Part shown: positions 54,266 through 63,070 of the stretch, in pieces
How positions within the stretch are numbered: the first letter of the stretch is position 1
Layout: each line of letters begins with the position of its first letter
NCBI RefSeq assembly: GCF_025165815.1
Contig: NZ_JAFFZE010000015.1
Span: forward strand, 1-64,000
Origin: Actinophytocola gossypii
GTDB lineage: Bacteria; Actinomycetota; Actinomycetes; Mycobacteriales; Pseudonocardiaceae
Direction of reading: 5' to 3'
Length of the DNA stretch: 64,000 bases
The notes under the pieces: model-generated
What the model was told of the DNA's origin: nothing
Database searches by the model: none
The model's input: the letters and a program-made list of their open reading frames with translations, nothing else
Made by a program: the position numbers and the translations under genes

Positions 54266-54873
54266 ACGCGTCCCCCGCCGGGGGCGGGTCGTCCAAGCCG
54301 GTCGTCGCCGCGGTCCCGCCGATCCTCAACATCGCGAACGTGCTGACCGTGACCCGGCTCGTGCTGGTGCCGGTGTTCCTGCTGACCCTGTTCGCCGCGC
54401 CGGAGTCCACCGGGTGGCGGCTGATCGCGACGCTGGTGTTCGCGGTCGCGTCGGTCACCGACCACATCGACGGCACCCTGGCCCGCCGGCTCGGGCTGGT
54501 CACCGACTTCGGCAAGGTCATCGACCCGATCGCGGACAAGGCGCTGACCGGGTCCGCGCTGATCGGCCTGAGCGTGCTCGGCGAGCTGCCCTGGTGGGTC
54601 ACCATCACCATCGCCGGCCGCGAGGTCCTGATCACCCTGCTGCGGTTCTGGGTGATCCGCTACGGCGTGATCGCCGCGAGCTACGGCGGCAAGCTCAAGA
54701 CGATCGCGCAGATCCTCGCGATCGGGCTGTTCCTGCTGCCGCTGCCCGCCGGGTTCGACCCGCTGAACTGGGTCGTCATGGCGGTCGCGCTGGCCCTGAC
54801 CGTCGGCACGGGTGTCGACTACGTCGTCCGGGCCGTGCGCCTGCGTGCTCGTGCGAGCCGGAACGATGGCTAG
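54262..54873 (+). CDS. pgsA: CDP-diacylglycerol–glycerol-3-phosphate phosphatidyltransferase
   Basis: 203-residue membrane enzyme of phosphatidylglycerol synthesis. The CDP-alcohol phosphotransferase motif D-x2-DG-x2-AR-x8-G-x3-D-x3-D is intact across [14 protein letters not shown] and [12 protein letters not shown]. Five or six transmembrane helices. GTG start overlapping the rimO stop. It overlaps cinA by 8 nt downstream, so rimO–pgsA–cinA form one coupled operon. The equivalent mycobacterial gene next to clgR is called pgsA3. Confidence 0.93.
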   Translation: MNASPAGGGSSKPVVAAVPPILNIANVLTVTRLVLVPVFLLTLFAAPESTGWRLIATLVFAVASVTDHIDGTLARRLGLVTDFGKVIDPIADKALTGSALIGLSVLGELPWWVTITIAGREVLITLLRFWVIRYGVIAASYGGKLKTIAQILAIGLFLLPLPAGFDPLNWVVMAVALALTVGTGVDYVVRAVRLRARASRNDG

Positions 54874-55384
54874 GAACCCGCTCGCCGACACCCTCGGCGT
54901 CCCCGCCGACGACCTGGCCGGCCTGGTCGCCACGCTGCGTGCGCGCGGCGAGACCGTCGCGACCGCGGAGTCGCTCACCGGCGGGCTGGTCGCCGCGGCC
55001 CTGACCAGCGTGCCCGGCTCCAGCGCGGTGGTGCGCGGCGGCCTGGTCGTCTACGCCACCGAGCTCAAGGCCCGGCTGGCCGGCGTGGACCCCGCGCCGC
55101 TCGCCGAGCACGGGCCCGTGCATCCGGCGGTGGCCGAGCAACTCGCCGAGGGTGCCCGCCGCACCTGCGGGGCGAGCTGGGGGATCGGGCTGACCGGGGT
55201 CGCCGGCCCCGACCCGCAGGACGGGATCGAGCCGGGCGTCGTGCACCTGGCCGTGTCGGGACCCGGTGTCACCGCCGTTCACACGATCGGGGTGGACGGT
55301 AACCGCCACCAGGTCCGTGCGGCCGCCGTGCGCGCGGCGTTCGACCTGCTCAGGGCCCAGTTCGAGGAGCCGGCGGCTGGCTGA
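54866..55384 (+). CDS. CinA C-terminal domain protein (nicotinamide-nucleotide amidase type)
   Basis: 172-residue stand-alone CinA_C/PncC protein that deamidates nicotinamide mononucleotide for NAD recycling. Family blocks: TVATAESLTGGLVAAALTSV, GGLVVYATELKARLAGV and GLTGVAGPDPQDGIEPG. The N-terminal MoaB-like domain of full-length CinA is absent, as in E. coli PncC. Start ATG at 54866 inside the pgsA 3' end. Confidence 0.9.
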   Translation: MARNPLADTLGVPADDLAGLVATLRARGETVATAESLTGGLVAAALTSVPGSSAVVRGGLVVYATELKARLAGVDPAPLAEHGPVHPAVAEQLAEGARRTCGASWGIGLTGVAGPDPQDGIEPGVVHLAVSGPGVTAVHTIGVDGNRHQVRAAAVRAAFDLLRAQFEEPAAG

Positions 55385-55420
55385 GCTCAACCGGGGCTCA
55401 AGTCGCCGCCCGTAACGTTC

Positions 55421-55461
55421 GGGAACACCCGGGCGCGCTCGCACGTTCGCTTGTGGCGGAC
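55421..55461 (+). promoter_or_regulatory. ECF-sigma-like promoter overlapping a ClgR-like site
   Basis: GGGAAC (55421–55426) and CGTT (55444–55447) are spaced 17 bp, like SigE/SigR-class promoters of actinobacteria. The -10 is inside GTTCGC-TTGTG-GCGGAC (55445–55461), a nearly perfect inverted repeat matching the GTTCGCnnnnnGCG ClgR motif. In M. tuberculosis clgR is driven by SigE and activates itself, so the arrangement fits; the activity here is inferred. The start codon is about 80 nt downstream. Confidence 0.6.
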
Positions 55462-55541
55462 GCACGGTGATGCCGCTGCCGATGATCGTGCTCGCTCGGT
55501 AACGTTGTCACTGTGTTCGACCATGAAGGGAGGCACGCGCG

Positions 55542-55994
55542 ATGACCGTGCTGTTGCGCGAGGCGATCGGTGATCGGCTCCGGCATGCCCGCACGAACCA
55601 GCGACGCACCCTGCGCGAGGTCTCCCGGGCCGCCCGGGTGAGCCTGGGCTACCTCTCCGAGGTCGAGCGGGGACGCAAGGAGGCGTCCAGCGAACTGCTC
55701 GCCGCGATCTGCGACGCGCTCGAGCTGCCGCTGTCGCAGCTGCTGCACCACGTCGCCAGCGACATGGGCGCCGTCGACTCGATGCCCGACGCGGCCGAGA
55801 CCCCCGAGCGCGAGACCGTGGACCACGCCGCCGACGCGGGCGCCCGCGCCTCCGTCGACGGTGTCGAGGGCGGCCGGCTGGTGCCGGCGGTCATCGGCGA
55901 CAACCTGGCCGACCTGCGGATGCAGCCGGTGCTGAGCCACCGTATGGAGACCTCGCTCGGCGGGCACCGGATGGGCGCGGTGTTCGCCGCCTGA
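55542..55994 (+). CDS. clgR: Stress regulator ClgR (XRE family)
   Basis: 150-residue helix-turn-helix activator of clp protease and envelope-stress genes. The HTH covers [20 protein letters not shown] and [20 protein letters not shown], the hallmark of ClgR, followed by [17 protein letters not shown]. The C-terminal tail ends in small residues (VFAA), similar to the degron by which ClgR is itself degraded by ClpP. ATG at 55542 preceded by GAAGGGAGG. First gene of the clgR–psp locus. Confidence 0.93.
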   Translation: MTVLLREAIGDRLRHARTNQRRTLREVSRAARVSLGYLSEVERGRKEASSELLAAICDALELPLSQLLHHVASDMGAVDSMPDAAETPERETVDHAADAGARASVDGVEGGRLVPAVIGDNLADLRMQPVLSHRMETSLGGHRMGAVFAA

Positions 55995-55996
55995 CA

Positions 55997-56683
55997 GTGC
56001 CCACCACCGTTGTCATCGTCGTCCTCGTCGTGATCGGCGTCGCGGCGCTGGTGACCGTGCCCCTGATGATCAGGAGCACCCGCCGGCAGGTCGTCGAGGA
56101 CGTGCCGGCCGACGGCCCGCGCCCCGCCCTGGACAGCCCCGCCCGCGTGTGGACCGAGCGCGGCGAACGGGTGGTGCGCGAGCTGGGCGACACGCTCGGG
56201 GAGCACGCCGACCCGCTCGGGATCTCCACCGACGCCGCGCACGTCGTCGCCGAGCTGCGGCTGACCGCGAGCCGGGTGGCCGAACTGGACCACGCGCTCG
56301 CCCGGATCCCGGTGCCGAGCCTGGAGGAGGAGCTGCGCACCCTCGGCGTGGCGCTCGCCGAGGCCGAGGCGTCCGGACGTCCCGCTGCCACCGACCTGGC
56401 CCGCTCGCACGAGGCCGTCACCGCCCGCCTGGCCGCCGCCGCCCGCGGCCGGGACGCCCGGGAGGCGCTGCTGGCGAGGATGCGGGCGACGGTCACCGAA
56501 CTGGAACTGGCGCGTGACGAGCTGACCGAGCTGGTCGCGGATCTCGGCGGCACGTCGCGCGCCGATCACGTGGAGGACACCGCGGCTGGCCGGCTCGCAG
56601 GTAGGCTCGATGCCCTGAGGGAGGGTCTGGTCCAGGTGCGCGACATGTCCGACCCCGAGATCGGCTCCGGCAGTCAGGGCTAA
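55997..56683 (+). CDS. Membrane-anchored coiled-coil protein between clgR and pspA
   Basis: 228 residues: an N-terminal transmembrane helix (VVIVVLVVIGVAALVTVPLM), a short polar linker, then about 170 residues of mostly helical, Glu/Arg/Ala-rich sequence likely to form coiled coils (SLEEELRTLGVALAEAEASG, ARMRATVTELELARDELTEL). The GTG start is 2 nt after the clgR stop, so the two are co-expressed. In mycobacteria pspA follows clgR directly, so this is an extra component. No family recognised. The domain plan resembles a membrane tether for PspA-like proteins (inference). Confidence 0.8.
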   Translation: MPTTVVIVVLVVIGVAALVTVPLMIRSTRRQVVEDVPADGPRPALDSPARVWTERGERVVRELGDTLGEHADPLGISTDAAHVVAELRLTASRVAELDHALARIPVPSLEEELRTLGVALAEAEASGRPAATDLARSHEAVTARLAAAARGRDAREALLARMRATVTELELARDELTELVADLGGTSRADHVEDTAAGRLAGRLDALREGLVQVRDMSDPEIGSGSQG

Positions 56684-56788
56684 CCCTGATCGATTCCTGA
56701 TTTCTGCCGGGTCCGGTGGTGGGGACGCCGTCGTACCTGACACGATGGAACCCACAAGCGACCAGCATGGAGAAGGCAGGCGGAGGAG

Positions 56789-57628
56789 ATGGCCAACCCG
56801 TTCGTGAAGTTCTGGAAGTACCTCATGGCGGCCTTCTCGTCGAAGATCGACGAGCATGCCGACCCGAAGGTGCAGATCCAGCAGGCCATCGAGGAGGCCC
56901 AGCGGCAGCACCAGGCGCTGTCGCAGCAGGCGGCCGCCGTGATCGGCAACCAGCGCCAGCTGGAGATGAAGCTCAACCGCCAGCTCGGCAACGTGGAGAA
57001 GCTGCAGTCCTCCGCGCGCCAGGCGCTGGTGCTGGCCGACGAGGCCCGCGCCAACGGTGACGAGGCCAAGGCCACCCAGTTCGAGCAGGCCGCGGAGTCG
57101 TTCGCGACGCAGCTGGTCACCGCCGAGCAGGACATCGAGGACATCAAGACGCTGCACGACCAGGCGCTGCAGGCCGCGACGCAGGCCAAGCAGGCGGTCG
57201 AGCGCAACGCGATGATGCTGCAGAACAAGCTCGCCGAGCGCACGAAGCTGCTCAGCCAGCTCGAGCAGGCGAAGATGCAGGAGCAGGTCTCCAAGAGCCT
57301 CAACCAGATGAGCGAGCTGGCCGCGCCCGGCAACACGCCGTCGCTGGAGGAGGTCCGCGACAAGATCGAGAAGCGGTACACCACCGCGCTCGGCTCCGCT
57401 GAGCTCGCGTCCAACTCGGTGCAGGGCCGGATGATGGAGGTCCAGGCCTCGACCACCGAGCTGGCCGGCCAGTCGCGCCTCGAGCAGATCCGCGCGTCGA
57501 TGGGCGGTGCGCGGCAGGTCACCAGCGGCACGTCCGGCGCGGCGGCGTCCAACCCGACCGCGAACATCGAGGCCGAGATCGCGCAGCGGGTGGCGCAGGA
57601 GCAGAAGGCGAACCCGCAGAGCTCCTGA
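56789..57628 (+). CDS. pspA: Phage shock protein A (PspA/IM30)
   Basis: 279-residue membrane-remodelling protein of the ESCRT-III superfamily that assembles on damaged inner membrane. Almost wholly alpha-helical, with the amphipathic N-terminal helix [20 protein letters not shown] and the typical [20 protein letters not shown] and [20 protein letters not shown]. The start has GGAGGAG upstream. A 105-nt gap before it may hold a separate promoter. The C-terminal Ala/Asn-rich tail is longer than in E. coli. Confidence 0.95.
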   Translation: MANPFVKFWKYLMAAFSSKIDEHADPKVQIQQAIEEAQRQHQALSQQAAAVIGNQRQLEMKLNRQLGNVEKLQSSARQALVLADEARANGDEAKATQFEQAAESFATQLVTAEQDIEDIKTLHDQALQAATQAKQAVERNAMMLQNKLAERTKLLSQLEQAKMQEQVSKSLNQMSELAAPGNTPSLEEVRDKIEKRYTTALGSAELASNSVQGRMMEVQASTTELAGQSRLEQIRASMGGARQVTSGTSGAAASNPTANIEAEIAQRVAQEQKANPQSS

Positions 57629-57673
57629 TTCCACTGGTCCGCTGGTCAGCTCACCCGAGGAGGTGCCGGAACC

Positions 57674-58540
57674 GTGCAAGGTCGGGAGATCGCCAAGCTC
57701 GCTCGGCTCGCGAACCGGTACGTCAACGGTGAGGTCGCGCAGCAGGTGCGGCAGGCGCGGCAGCAGGTGCAGGAGGCGCTGGCGAACCGGGGCGACGAGA
57801 ACGTCCGGATCGAGCGCCAGCGCCGCAAGCTGGAACGCAGGCGGATGTGGGCGTCCCGCTGGGCGACGGCGTGGGCCCTGATCACCGCGATCTGCATGGT
57901 GTTCATCGTGGCCGCGGCCACCAGCACCATCGCTCAGGGCGACGAGGCGATGACGGTCGCCAGCGGCATCGCGGTCGCCCTGGTCACCGGCACGATGGCC
58001 GTCCGAGGCATGCGCAAGACGGTGCTGGTCAAGCGGGCGCAACGCGAGTTCGACCGCGAGCACCCGCCGCCCGGCCTCCCGGCCGCCGCGCCGTCGACCG
58101 CGCTGCCCCCGAAGGGCTCGGCCGCCCGCGAGCCGATGCAGCGGCTGGCCGATGCCGAGACCGCGCTGGCGCAGGTACTGGGTCAGCTGTCGGCGCCGTC
58201 GACGTCGGTCCCGGTGGAGTCGGTGGCGCACGTCGAGGCGACGTCGTCGGAGGCCGCGACCGCGTTACGCGCGGTGGCGGCCCAACTGGTGGCGGTGGAG
58301 CTGGCGAGGGACCACGCGCCCCCGCTGGAACGCGGCCCCCTGGTGGACGGCGTGACGCGCCTGCGCGAGCAGCTGGACGAGGGCCTGGACGGCTACCGGA
58401 GCCTGGTGGCCGCCGCTGGCCGGGTGGTGGCCGCGAACTCGGCCCCTGGCCCCAAGCAGGAACTCACCGACGCCACGGACCACCTGGCCGGCCTGGCGGT
58501 CGCCCTCCGCGAACTGTCCGAGGCGGCCGGCCAGTCGTAG
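57674..58540 (+). CDS. PspM-like membrane protein
   Basis: 288 residues. A basic helical start (QVRQARQQVQEALANRGDEN) is followed by a two-helix membrane hairpin (WATAWALITAICMVFIVAAA and ASGIAVALVTGTMAVRG). After it comes a Pro-rich linker and a helical C-terminal domain of about 150 residues. The position right after pspA and the two-span plan match PspM (Rv2743c) of mycobacteria, which links PspA to the membrane. GTG start after GAGGAGGTG. Sequence similarity is not obvious by eye, so the name is positional. Confidence 0.75.
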   Translation: MQGREIAKLARLANRYVNGEVAQQVRQARQQVQEALANRGDENVRIERQRRKLERRRMWASRWATAWALITAICMVFIVAAATSTIAQGDEAMTVASGIAVALVTGTMAVRGMRKTVLVKRAQREFDREHPPPGLPAAAPSTALPPKGSAAREPMQRLADAETALAQVLGQLSAPSTSVPVESVAHVEATSSEAATALRAVAAQLVAVELARDHAPPLERGPLVDGVTRLREQLDEGLDGYRSLVAAAGRVVAANSAPGPKQELTDATDHLAGLAVALRELSEAAGQS

Positions 58541-58577
58541 ACCAGGAAACGGCGGCCACAAGCACACCTGGGCGGCG

Positions 58578-59606
58578 TCAGCGGGGGAGGCGGTTGATTC
58601 GGCGGACCAGGGCCGGGCCGCGGTAGATGAAGCCCGTGTACAGCTGCACCAGGCTCGCGCCCGCGTCGAACATCCTCGCCGCGTCCGTCGGCGTGTGGAT
58701 ACCGCCGACGCCGATCACCGGCAGCCGTCCGTCGCCGTGCTTCGTCACGTGCGAGACCACCTCCAGGGCCCGCGCGGCCAGCGGACGGCCCGACAGGCCA
58801 CCCGGCTGCTCACCGACCGCCTGGTCCTCGGTCACCAGGCCCTCCCGCGACAACGTCGTGTTCGTCGCGATGAGTCCGGCCACGTCGTGCTCCGCACACA
58901 CCGACAGCACCTCGTCGATCGCCTCGAACGTCAGGTCGGGGGCGATCTTGACCAGCAGCGGTGGCCGGCGGCCACCGGCGGCCAGGGTGTCGGCCTCACC
59001 TCTCAACTCGGCGAGTAGCGCGGACAGCGCCGCCCGGTCCTGCAACCCGCGCAGGCCCGGCGTGTTCGGCGAGCTGACGTTGATCGCGAAGTAGTCGGCG
59101 TACGGGAACAGGGCACGCAGCGACGTCCGGTAGTCCTCCACCGCCTCCTCGACCGGGGTGACCTTCGACTTCCCGATGCTCACCCCGATCGGCACGCGCC
59201 TCGCCCGCAACCGCCGCAGCCGCTCGGCCAGCGCCGCCGCGCCCGCGTTGTTGAAGCCCATCCGGTTGATCACGGCCTCGCTCGCCGGCAACCGGTACAG
59301 CCTCGGCCTCGGGTTGCCCGGCTGCGGATGCCGCGTCACGGTCCCGACCTCGACGAAGCCGAACCCCAACCCTGGCCACGCGCGTAGCGCCACCCCGTTC
59401 TTGTCCACCCCCGCCGCGAGCCCGACCGGCCCGGGGAACCGCAGGCCGAACACCTCCACCGGCTTCGACCGGCCGTAGAACGGACGCAGGACCCCGGTCA
59501 GCGGACCGAGCCGGGACATCGCCGCGAGCGTCCGCTCGTGCGCGACCTCCGGGTCGCCGTCACCGAGGCGGAACAACGCACGACGCAGAACACGCTGGTA
59601 GACCAC
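58578..59606 (-). CDS. pyrD: Dihydroorotate dehydrogenase (quinone, class 2)
   Basis: 342-residue membrane-associated flavoenzyme of pyrimidine synthesis. N-terminal quinone-binding helices ([20 protein letters not shown]), FMN-site [23 protein letters not shown], the catalytic Ser in [24 protein letters not shown] and [15 protein letters not shown] start at 59606. Divergent from the following coiled-coil gene by 43 nt. Confidence 0.96.
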   Translation of the reverse strand: MVYQRVLRRALFRLGDGDPEVAHERTLAAMSRLGPLTGVLRPFYGRSKPVEVFGLRFPGPVGLAAGVDKNGVALRAWPGLGFGFVEVGTVTRHPQPGNPRPRLYRLPASEAVINRMGFNNAGAAALAERLRRLRARRVPIGVSIGKSKVTPVEEAVEDYRTSLRALFPYADYFAINVSSPNTPGLRGLQDRAALSALLAELRGEADTLAAGGRRPPLLVKIAPDLTFEAIDEVLSVCAEHDVAGLIATNTTLSREGLVTEDQAVGEQPGGLSGRPLAARALEVVSHVTKHGDGRLPVIGVGGIHTPTDAARMFDAGASLVQLYTGFIYRGPALVRRINRLPR

Positions 59607-59649
59607 CCGACCATCGTTCCACCGGCCCCGCGACTGCGAAGATGGTGGT

Positions 59650-60519
59650 GTGCCGGACACCGTCGACCTGGAAACCGCCGCCGCCGAGCTCTACGCCGGC
59701 TCCCGCGAGGACTTCACCCCGCGTCGCAAGGAGCTGGCCAAGGCGGCCCGCGCCCAGGGCGACCGGGACCTCGCCGCCGCGATCGACAAGCTCGGCAAAC
59801 CCACCACCTCGGCCTGGCTCGCCAACCAGCTCGCCCACGACCCGTCCGCCGACCTCGACCAGGTCGCCGAGCTCGGCGACGCGCTGCGCGAGGCACACGC
59901 CAACCTCGCCGGCGCCGACCTGAAGGCCCTCTCCCAGAAACGGACCAAGCTCGTCGCCACGCTCGTCGCGCGGGCCGCCGAGGTGCACGGGTCGCCGCTG
60001 ACGGAGTCGGTCACCCGCGAGCTCGAGGAGATCTTCACCACCGCCGTCGCCGATCCCGACGTGGCGCGGGTGCTGCTCGCCGGCCGGCTCACCTCGGCCA
60101 AGGATCTCGCCGACGCGGTCGCGGCGTGGCCGTCGGTCTCCGGCACGCCGACCCCGGTCGCCCGGCCGAAGCGCACGGAGCCGAAGAAGGACCTGTCCGA
60201 CCGCGAGCGGGCCGAGCGGGCGAAGAAGCAGGAGGCCGCGCGCCGGGACCTGGACGAGGCGCGGGCCGCGGTGAAGGAGGCCGAGGCGGACCGCACCGAG
60301 GAGGAACGCATCCTCGCCGAGGCGCAGCGCGCCGCCGACGAGGCCACCGAGGAGGTCCGCCGGATCTACGAGCAACTCGACGCGGCCGAGAACCGCGAGA
60401 AGGAGGCACGCCGGCGGGTCGGCTCCGCGAGCCGGTCGGTCAAGGACGCCGAGAAGCGCGCCGGCCAGGCGTGGCGGCTCGTGCAGCGGGCCGAACAGGC
60501 ACTGGAGGAACTGGGGTAG
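59650..60519 (+). CDS. Helical/coiled-coil protein of unknown function
   Basis: 289 residues, GTG start. The first 170 residues are globular and helical, with a conserved-looking start ([20 protein letters not shown] and [19 protein letters not shown]) known from many uncharacterised actinobacterial proteins. After a Pro-rich linker, about 110 residues are a highly charged coiled coil ([20 protein letters not shown] …). No signal or membrane segment. A role cannot be given. Confidence 0.82.
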   Translation: MPDTVDLETAAAELYAGSREDFTPRRKELAKAARAQGDRDLAAAIDKLGKPTTSAWLANQLAHDPSADLDQVAELGDALREAHANLAGADLKALSQKRTKLVATLVARAAEVHGSPLTESVTRELEEIFTTAVADPDVARVLLAGRLTSAKDLADAVAAWPSVSGTPTPVARPKRTEPKKDLSDRERAERAKKQEAARRDLDEARAAVKEAEADRTEEERILAEAQRAADEATEEVRRIYEQLDAAENREKEARRRVGSASRSVKDAEKRAGQAWRLVQRAEQALEELG

Positions 60520-60528
60520 ACGTAAAAC

Positions 60529-60605
60529 GGCCCCCGGGCGACTCCCGCACTCCGTCAAGGGTGCGGGCTCAGGGTCGGACGAAGTCCCTGAGAGCTCCGG
60601 GGGCC
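60529..60605 (+). ncRNA. Candidate structured RNA (three-way junction) or complex terminator
   Basis: Three perfect helices nest cleanly: outer GGCCCCCGG (60529–60537) / CCGGGGGCC (60597–60605); helix 1 CCCGCAC (60544–60550) / GTGCGGG (60561–60567); helix 2 CTCAGGG (60568–60574) / CCCTGAG (60586–60592). It starts 10 nt after the upstream stop, so it could be an elaborate terminator. But a closed junction with two 10–11 nt loops resembles a riboswitch or small RNA. I recognise no known family. Confidence 0.45.
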
Positions 60606-60907
60606 GGGTGACTGCCTGGTATTCGCCGACCACACCGCGCGTCTACGGCACCGGGGAAACCGGTGTCAGCCGTGTTGCGCAGCCGGCCAAACCATGTCCG
60701 GTCGGGTGGTCCTTAGCGGACAGCCACCTCACGAGTCCTATAGCAATTCACTGTTGGACCACCTCCTCTCTCGTGTACCGCGAGATTACGTCCTCCCGGT
60801 GGTTCGCGACAAAGACTTTTCCGGCGAGGAACCTCACGCCGGGGGCGGGAATGCGTCAGGTCGCGGGGCGCTATCACCCGAATGGGGGGTGGTAGATTCC
60901 CGCGTCA
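60606..60907. other. Lower-GC intergenic region with possible RNA structure
   Basis: About 300 nt with lower GC than the surroundings. It contains a compound hairpin (60645–60673, ACGGCACCGG paired with CCGGT and GCCGT) and the long-range complement GGTGGTCC (60705–60712) / GGACCACC (60756–60763). A 78-codon frame (60694–60930) starting MSGRVVLSGQPPHESYSN overlaps the next gene, lacks a ribosome binding site and matches no family. I treat it as unproven. The promoter of the next gene must lie here. Confidence 0.45.
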
Positions 60908-61321
60908 ATGAACTCTCCGTTACGAAGTGAACACGGCCGGCTGGGGCTCGGCGCTGTGGTCGGCGTCGTGACGGCCGCGTTGTTCACCGCGGGAGTGCTG
61001 TCCGGGCAGACGACGGTGCCGCTGTCGGACGTCCGGCTCCCGGTCGAACCGGTACCGCCGGCGCCCGGATCGAGCGGCCGGGCGATCGCCGTCACCACGA
61101 CCGTGTCGGCCAGGTCCGCCGGCTCGTCCTCGCGCCGGGAGTCCACCACCACGACGACGACCACGACGACCACGACAACGACCACCACGACGACCGTGCC
61201 CGAGGACGAGCCGCCGGTCGAGACCACGACCACGACCACCACGCGGGACCAGCCACCCCCGCCCGCCGATCCCGACCCGACGACGACCACCACGACCTGC
61301 GAGCGGCTGATCTGCTGGTGA
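60908..61321 (+). CDS. Small membrane protein with poly-Thr tail
   Basis: 137 residues: one N-terminal transmembrane helix (LGLGAVVGVVTAALFTAGVL), a Pro/Val-rich spacer, an uninterrupted run of 17 threonines (residues 80–96), two more Thr runs, and a short end with two cysteines (CERLIC). The Thr/Pro-rich part is expected outside the membrane and could be O-mannosylated and span the cell wall. No family recognised. The repeats are encoded by ACC/ACG codons and are likely length-variable. Confidence 0.65.
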   Translation: MNSPLRSEHGRLGLGAVVGVVTAALFTAGVLSGQTTVPLSDVRLPVEPVPPAPGSSGRAIAVTTTVSARSAGSSSRRESTTTTTTTTTTTTTTTTTVPEDEPPVETTTTTTTRDQPPPPADPDPTTTTTTCERLICW

Positions 61322-61337
61322 CCGACCGCGCGCCGGC

Positions 61338-62285
61338 TCAGCGGTCGGCGACCACGTTCGTGTCGTTGTCGCCGTCGCTCTCGTCGGACTGGCTGTCGGC
61401 GTCGAGGTCGCCGTTGAGGTCGCCGTTGAGGTCGCCGTTGAGGTCGCCGTCGAGGTCGCTGTCGGACTCCGGCCAGCTCGCGGTGCGGTGCCGACCCCGG
61501 CCGCTGGTGCGCAACACCCTGGCCAGCAACAGGTTCAGCGCCAGCGACACCTCGCGCGAACCCGGTGTGCCCCACTGGTGGATCGGCACGCACGCACCCT
61601 GCGCCTGCTGCACCGCGAGCCGGTCGGGCAGCGCCACCGGCATCACCAGCCGCCCGAAGTGCTCGCGCAGCTCGGCGATCCGGTACTGGTGCTCGTAGGA
61701 CTGCGGCCGGACCCGGTTGACCACCACGCCCAGCGGCGAGAGGACCGGGTTGTGCTCCTCCCGCGCCTTCTCCACCGCCTCGAACGCCCGCTGCGCACCG
61801 GACACCGCGAACAGCGTCGGCTCGGTGACCAGCAGGGCGCCGTGCGCGGCGTGCAGTGCCGAGCGGGTCAGCCTGCCGAGCGAGGGCGGGCAGTCCAGCA
61901 GCACCAGCTGGTACGGGAGCTCGCCGTCCTCGAGCAGCGGCCCCAGCTCGGTCAGCGCGCGTGCCAGCTTCTCCAGTCGTCGCGGGTCGGGGTCCTGGTC
62001 GTTGAGCAGTTCGAGGCTCTCCGAGCCGACCAGCACGTCGACCTCCTCGCCCCAGCCGCTGCGCGCGATCGCGTCCCGCAGCACCGCGGGCCGAGGGGTC
62101 TCGAGCACGTCGGCGAGCGTGGCGTCGGTGTCGTCGGGGTCGAGCGTCGCCGTCGCGTTGCACTGCGGGTCGAGGTCGACCACCAGCGTGCGCGCGCCGC
62201 GACGCAGGGCCGCCGAGGCAAGGCCGAGCGCGATGGTGGTCTTGCCAACACCACCCTTGAGGCTGAGCACCGCCACCGTTTGCAC
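61338..62285 (-). CDS. Orphan ParA/MinD-like ATPase with acidic repeat tail
   Basis: 315 residues. Deviant Walker A KGGVGKTT near the N-terminus, VDLDPQCNAT (Walker A' region) and LLDCPPSLG (Walker B) place it in the ParA/Soj class. No parB is nearby, so it is an orphan. The last 40 residues are very acidic and repetitive (DLDGDLNGDLNGDLNGDL), encoded by 12-bp DNA repeats. GTG start at 62285. Divergent from a methyltransferase gene, with 34 nt between starts. It may position a cellular cargo; not the chromosomal ParA, which lies near oriC. Confidence 0.85.
   Translation of the reverse strand: MQTVAVLSLKGGVGKTTIALGLASAALRRGARTLVVDLDPQCNATATLDPDDTDATLADVLETPRPAVLRDAIARSGWGEEVDVLVGSESLELLNDQDPDPRRLEKLARALTELGPLLEDGELPYQLVLLDCPPSLGRLTRSALHAAHGALLVTEPTLFAVSGAQRAFEAVEKAREEHNPVLSPLGVVVNRVRPQSYEHQYRIAELREHFGRLVMPVALPDRLAVQQAQGACVPIHQWGTPGSREVSLALNLLLARVLRTSGRGRHRTASWPESDSDLDGDLNGDLNGDLNGDLDADSQSDESDGDNDTNVVADR
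61404..61463 (-). repeat. 12-bp tandem repeat encoding an Asp-Leu-Asn-Gly tail
   Basis: Five head-to-tail copies of GAGGTCGCCGTT (plus-strand reading; three exact-type, two with changes at the last or middle positions) encode the repeated tetrapeptide GDLN/GDLD of the ATPase tail. The unit is a multiple of three, so copy number can vary without a frameshift. Confidence 0.85.
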
Positions 62286-62319
62286 GGCGACAACCCTACG
62301 GGGCCTAGTCTTCACCCCC

Positions 62320-63051
62320 ATGCGACCGGATGCTGTTCGCCACTCGATCGACGCCGAGCTGGCCGCCGCGCGCCGCCGGCGGGGCGGGCAGCCGCCCCGC
62401 GTGCTCGACGTCGGCGGTGGTAGCGGCGTTCTCGCCGTGCCGCTGGCCGCGGCCGGAGCCGCCGTGACGGTCGTCGAGCCGAACCCGAACGCGCTCGCGA
62501 CGCTGTCCCGCCGCGCGGAGGACGCCGGCGTCGCCGACCGGATCACCGCGGTCCAGGCCGACAGCGACGCGCTCGGTCAGGTGGTCGAGGCGGGCGGCGC
62601 GGACCTGGTGCTGGCGCACGGACTGCTCGAGGTGGTCGACGACCCGAAGGTCACGGTCGCCGGAATGGTCGGCGCCCTGGCCGAGGACGGCGCGGTGTCG
62701 GTGCTGGTGGCGAACCGGACCGCGGCGCTGCTGCACCGCGCGGTCGCCGGCCGCCTGGCGGAGGCGAGCCGTCTCGCCGGGGATCCGAACGGTCGGCTGC
62801 CCGCCGAGCCGCTGCTGCGCCGCTTCGACACGGACGGCCTGACGAGGTTGCTGGCCGACGCCGGCCTGGTGGTGGAGCTGCTGCAGGGGCAGGCGGTGCT
62901 GTCGGACCTGGTGCCGGGGTCGGCGCTGCAGCAGGACTCCGGAGCCGCGGAGGCCCTGGCGGACCTGGAACTGCGCCTGGCCGGCACGTCGCCGCTGCGC
63001 GACATCGCCACCCGCCTGCACGCCGTCGCCCGCCGCGCACCAGGTTGGTGA
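62320..63051 (+). CDS. SAM-dependent methyltransferase (class I)
   Basis: 243 residues with a Rossmann-like methyltransferase fold. Motif I is VLDVGGGSGVLAVPLA, acidic loop VVEPNPNAL, then ITAVQADSD and ADLVLAHGLLEVVDD. The C-terminal half resembles CmoM-type tRNA methyltransferases or SmtA-like proteins. No ribosome binding site before the ATG; divergent from the ParA-like gene by only 34 nt, so the mRNA may be leaderless. Substrate uncertain. Confidence 0.85.
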   Translation: MRPDAVRHSIDAELAAARRRRGGQPPRVLDVGGGSGVLAVPLAAAGAAVTVVEPNPNALATLSRRAEDAGVADRITAVQADSDALGQVVEAGGADLVLAHGLLEVVDDPKVTVAGMVGALAEDGAVSVLVANRTAALLHRAVAGRLAEASRLAGDPNGRLPAEPLLRRFDTDGLTRLLADAGLVVELLQGQAVLSDLVPGSALQQDSGAAEALADLELRLAGTSPLRDIATRLHAVARRAPGW

Positions 63052-63070
63052 GCAGCCGCCCAGCGCCCAC

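Noticed and set aside
60640-60765. Cobalamin or c-di-GMP riboswitch, because of GGGGAAACCGGTG and CCGGCCAAACCATG-like strings.
   Set aside because: Only fragments resemble the conserved cores; the required helices and spacing cannot be drawn, and the downstream gene is not a typical target.
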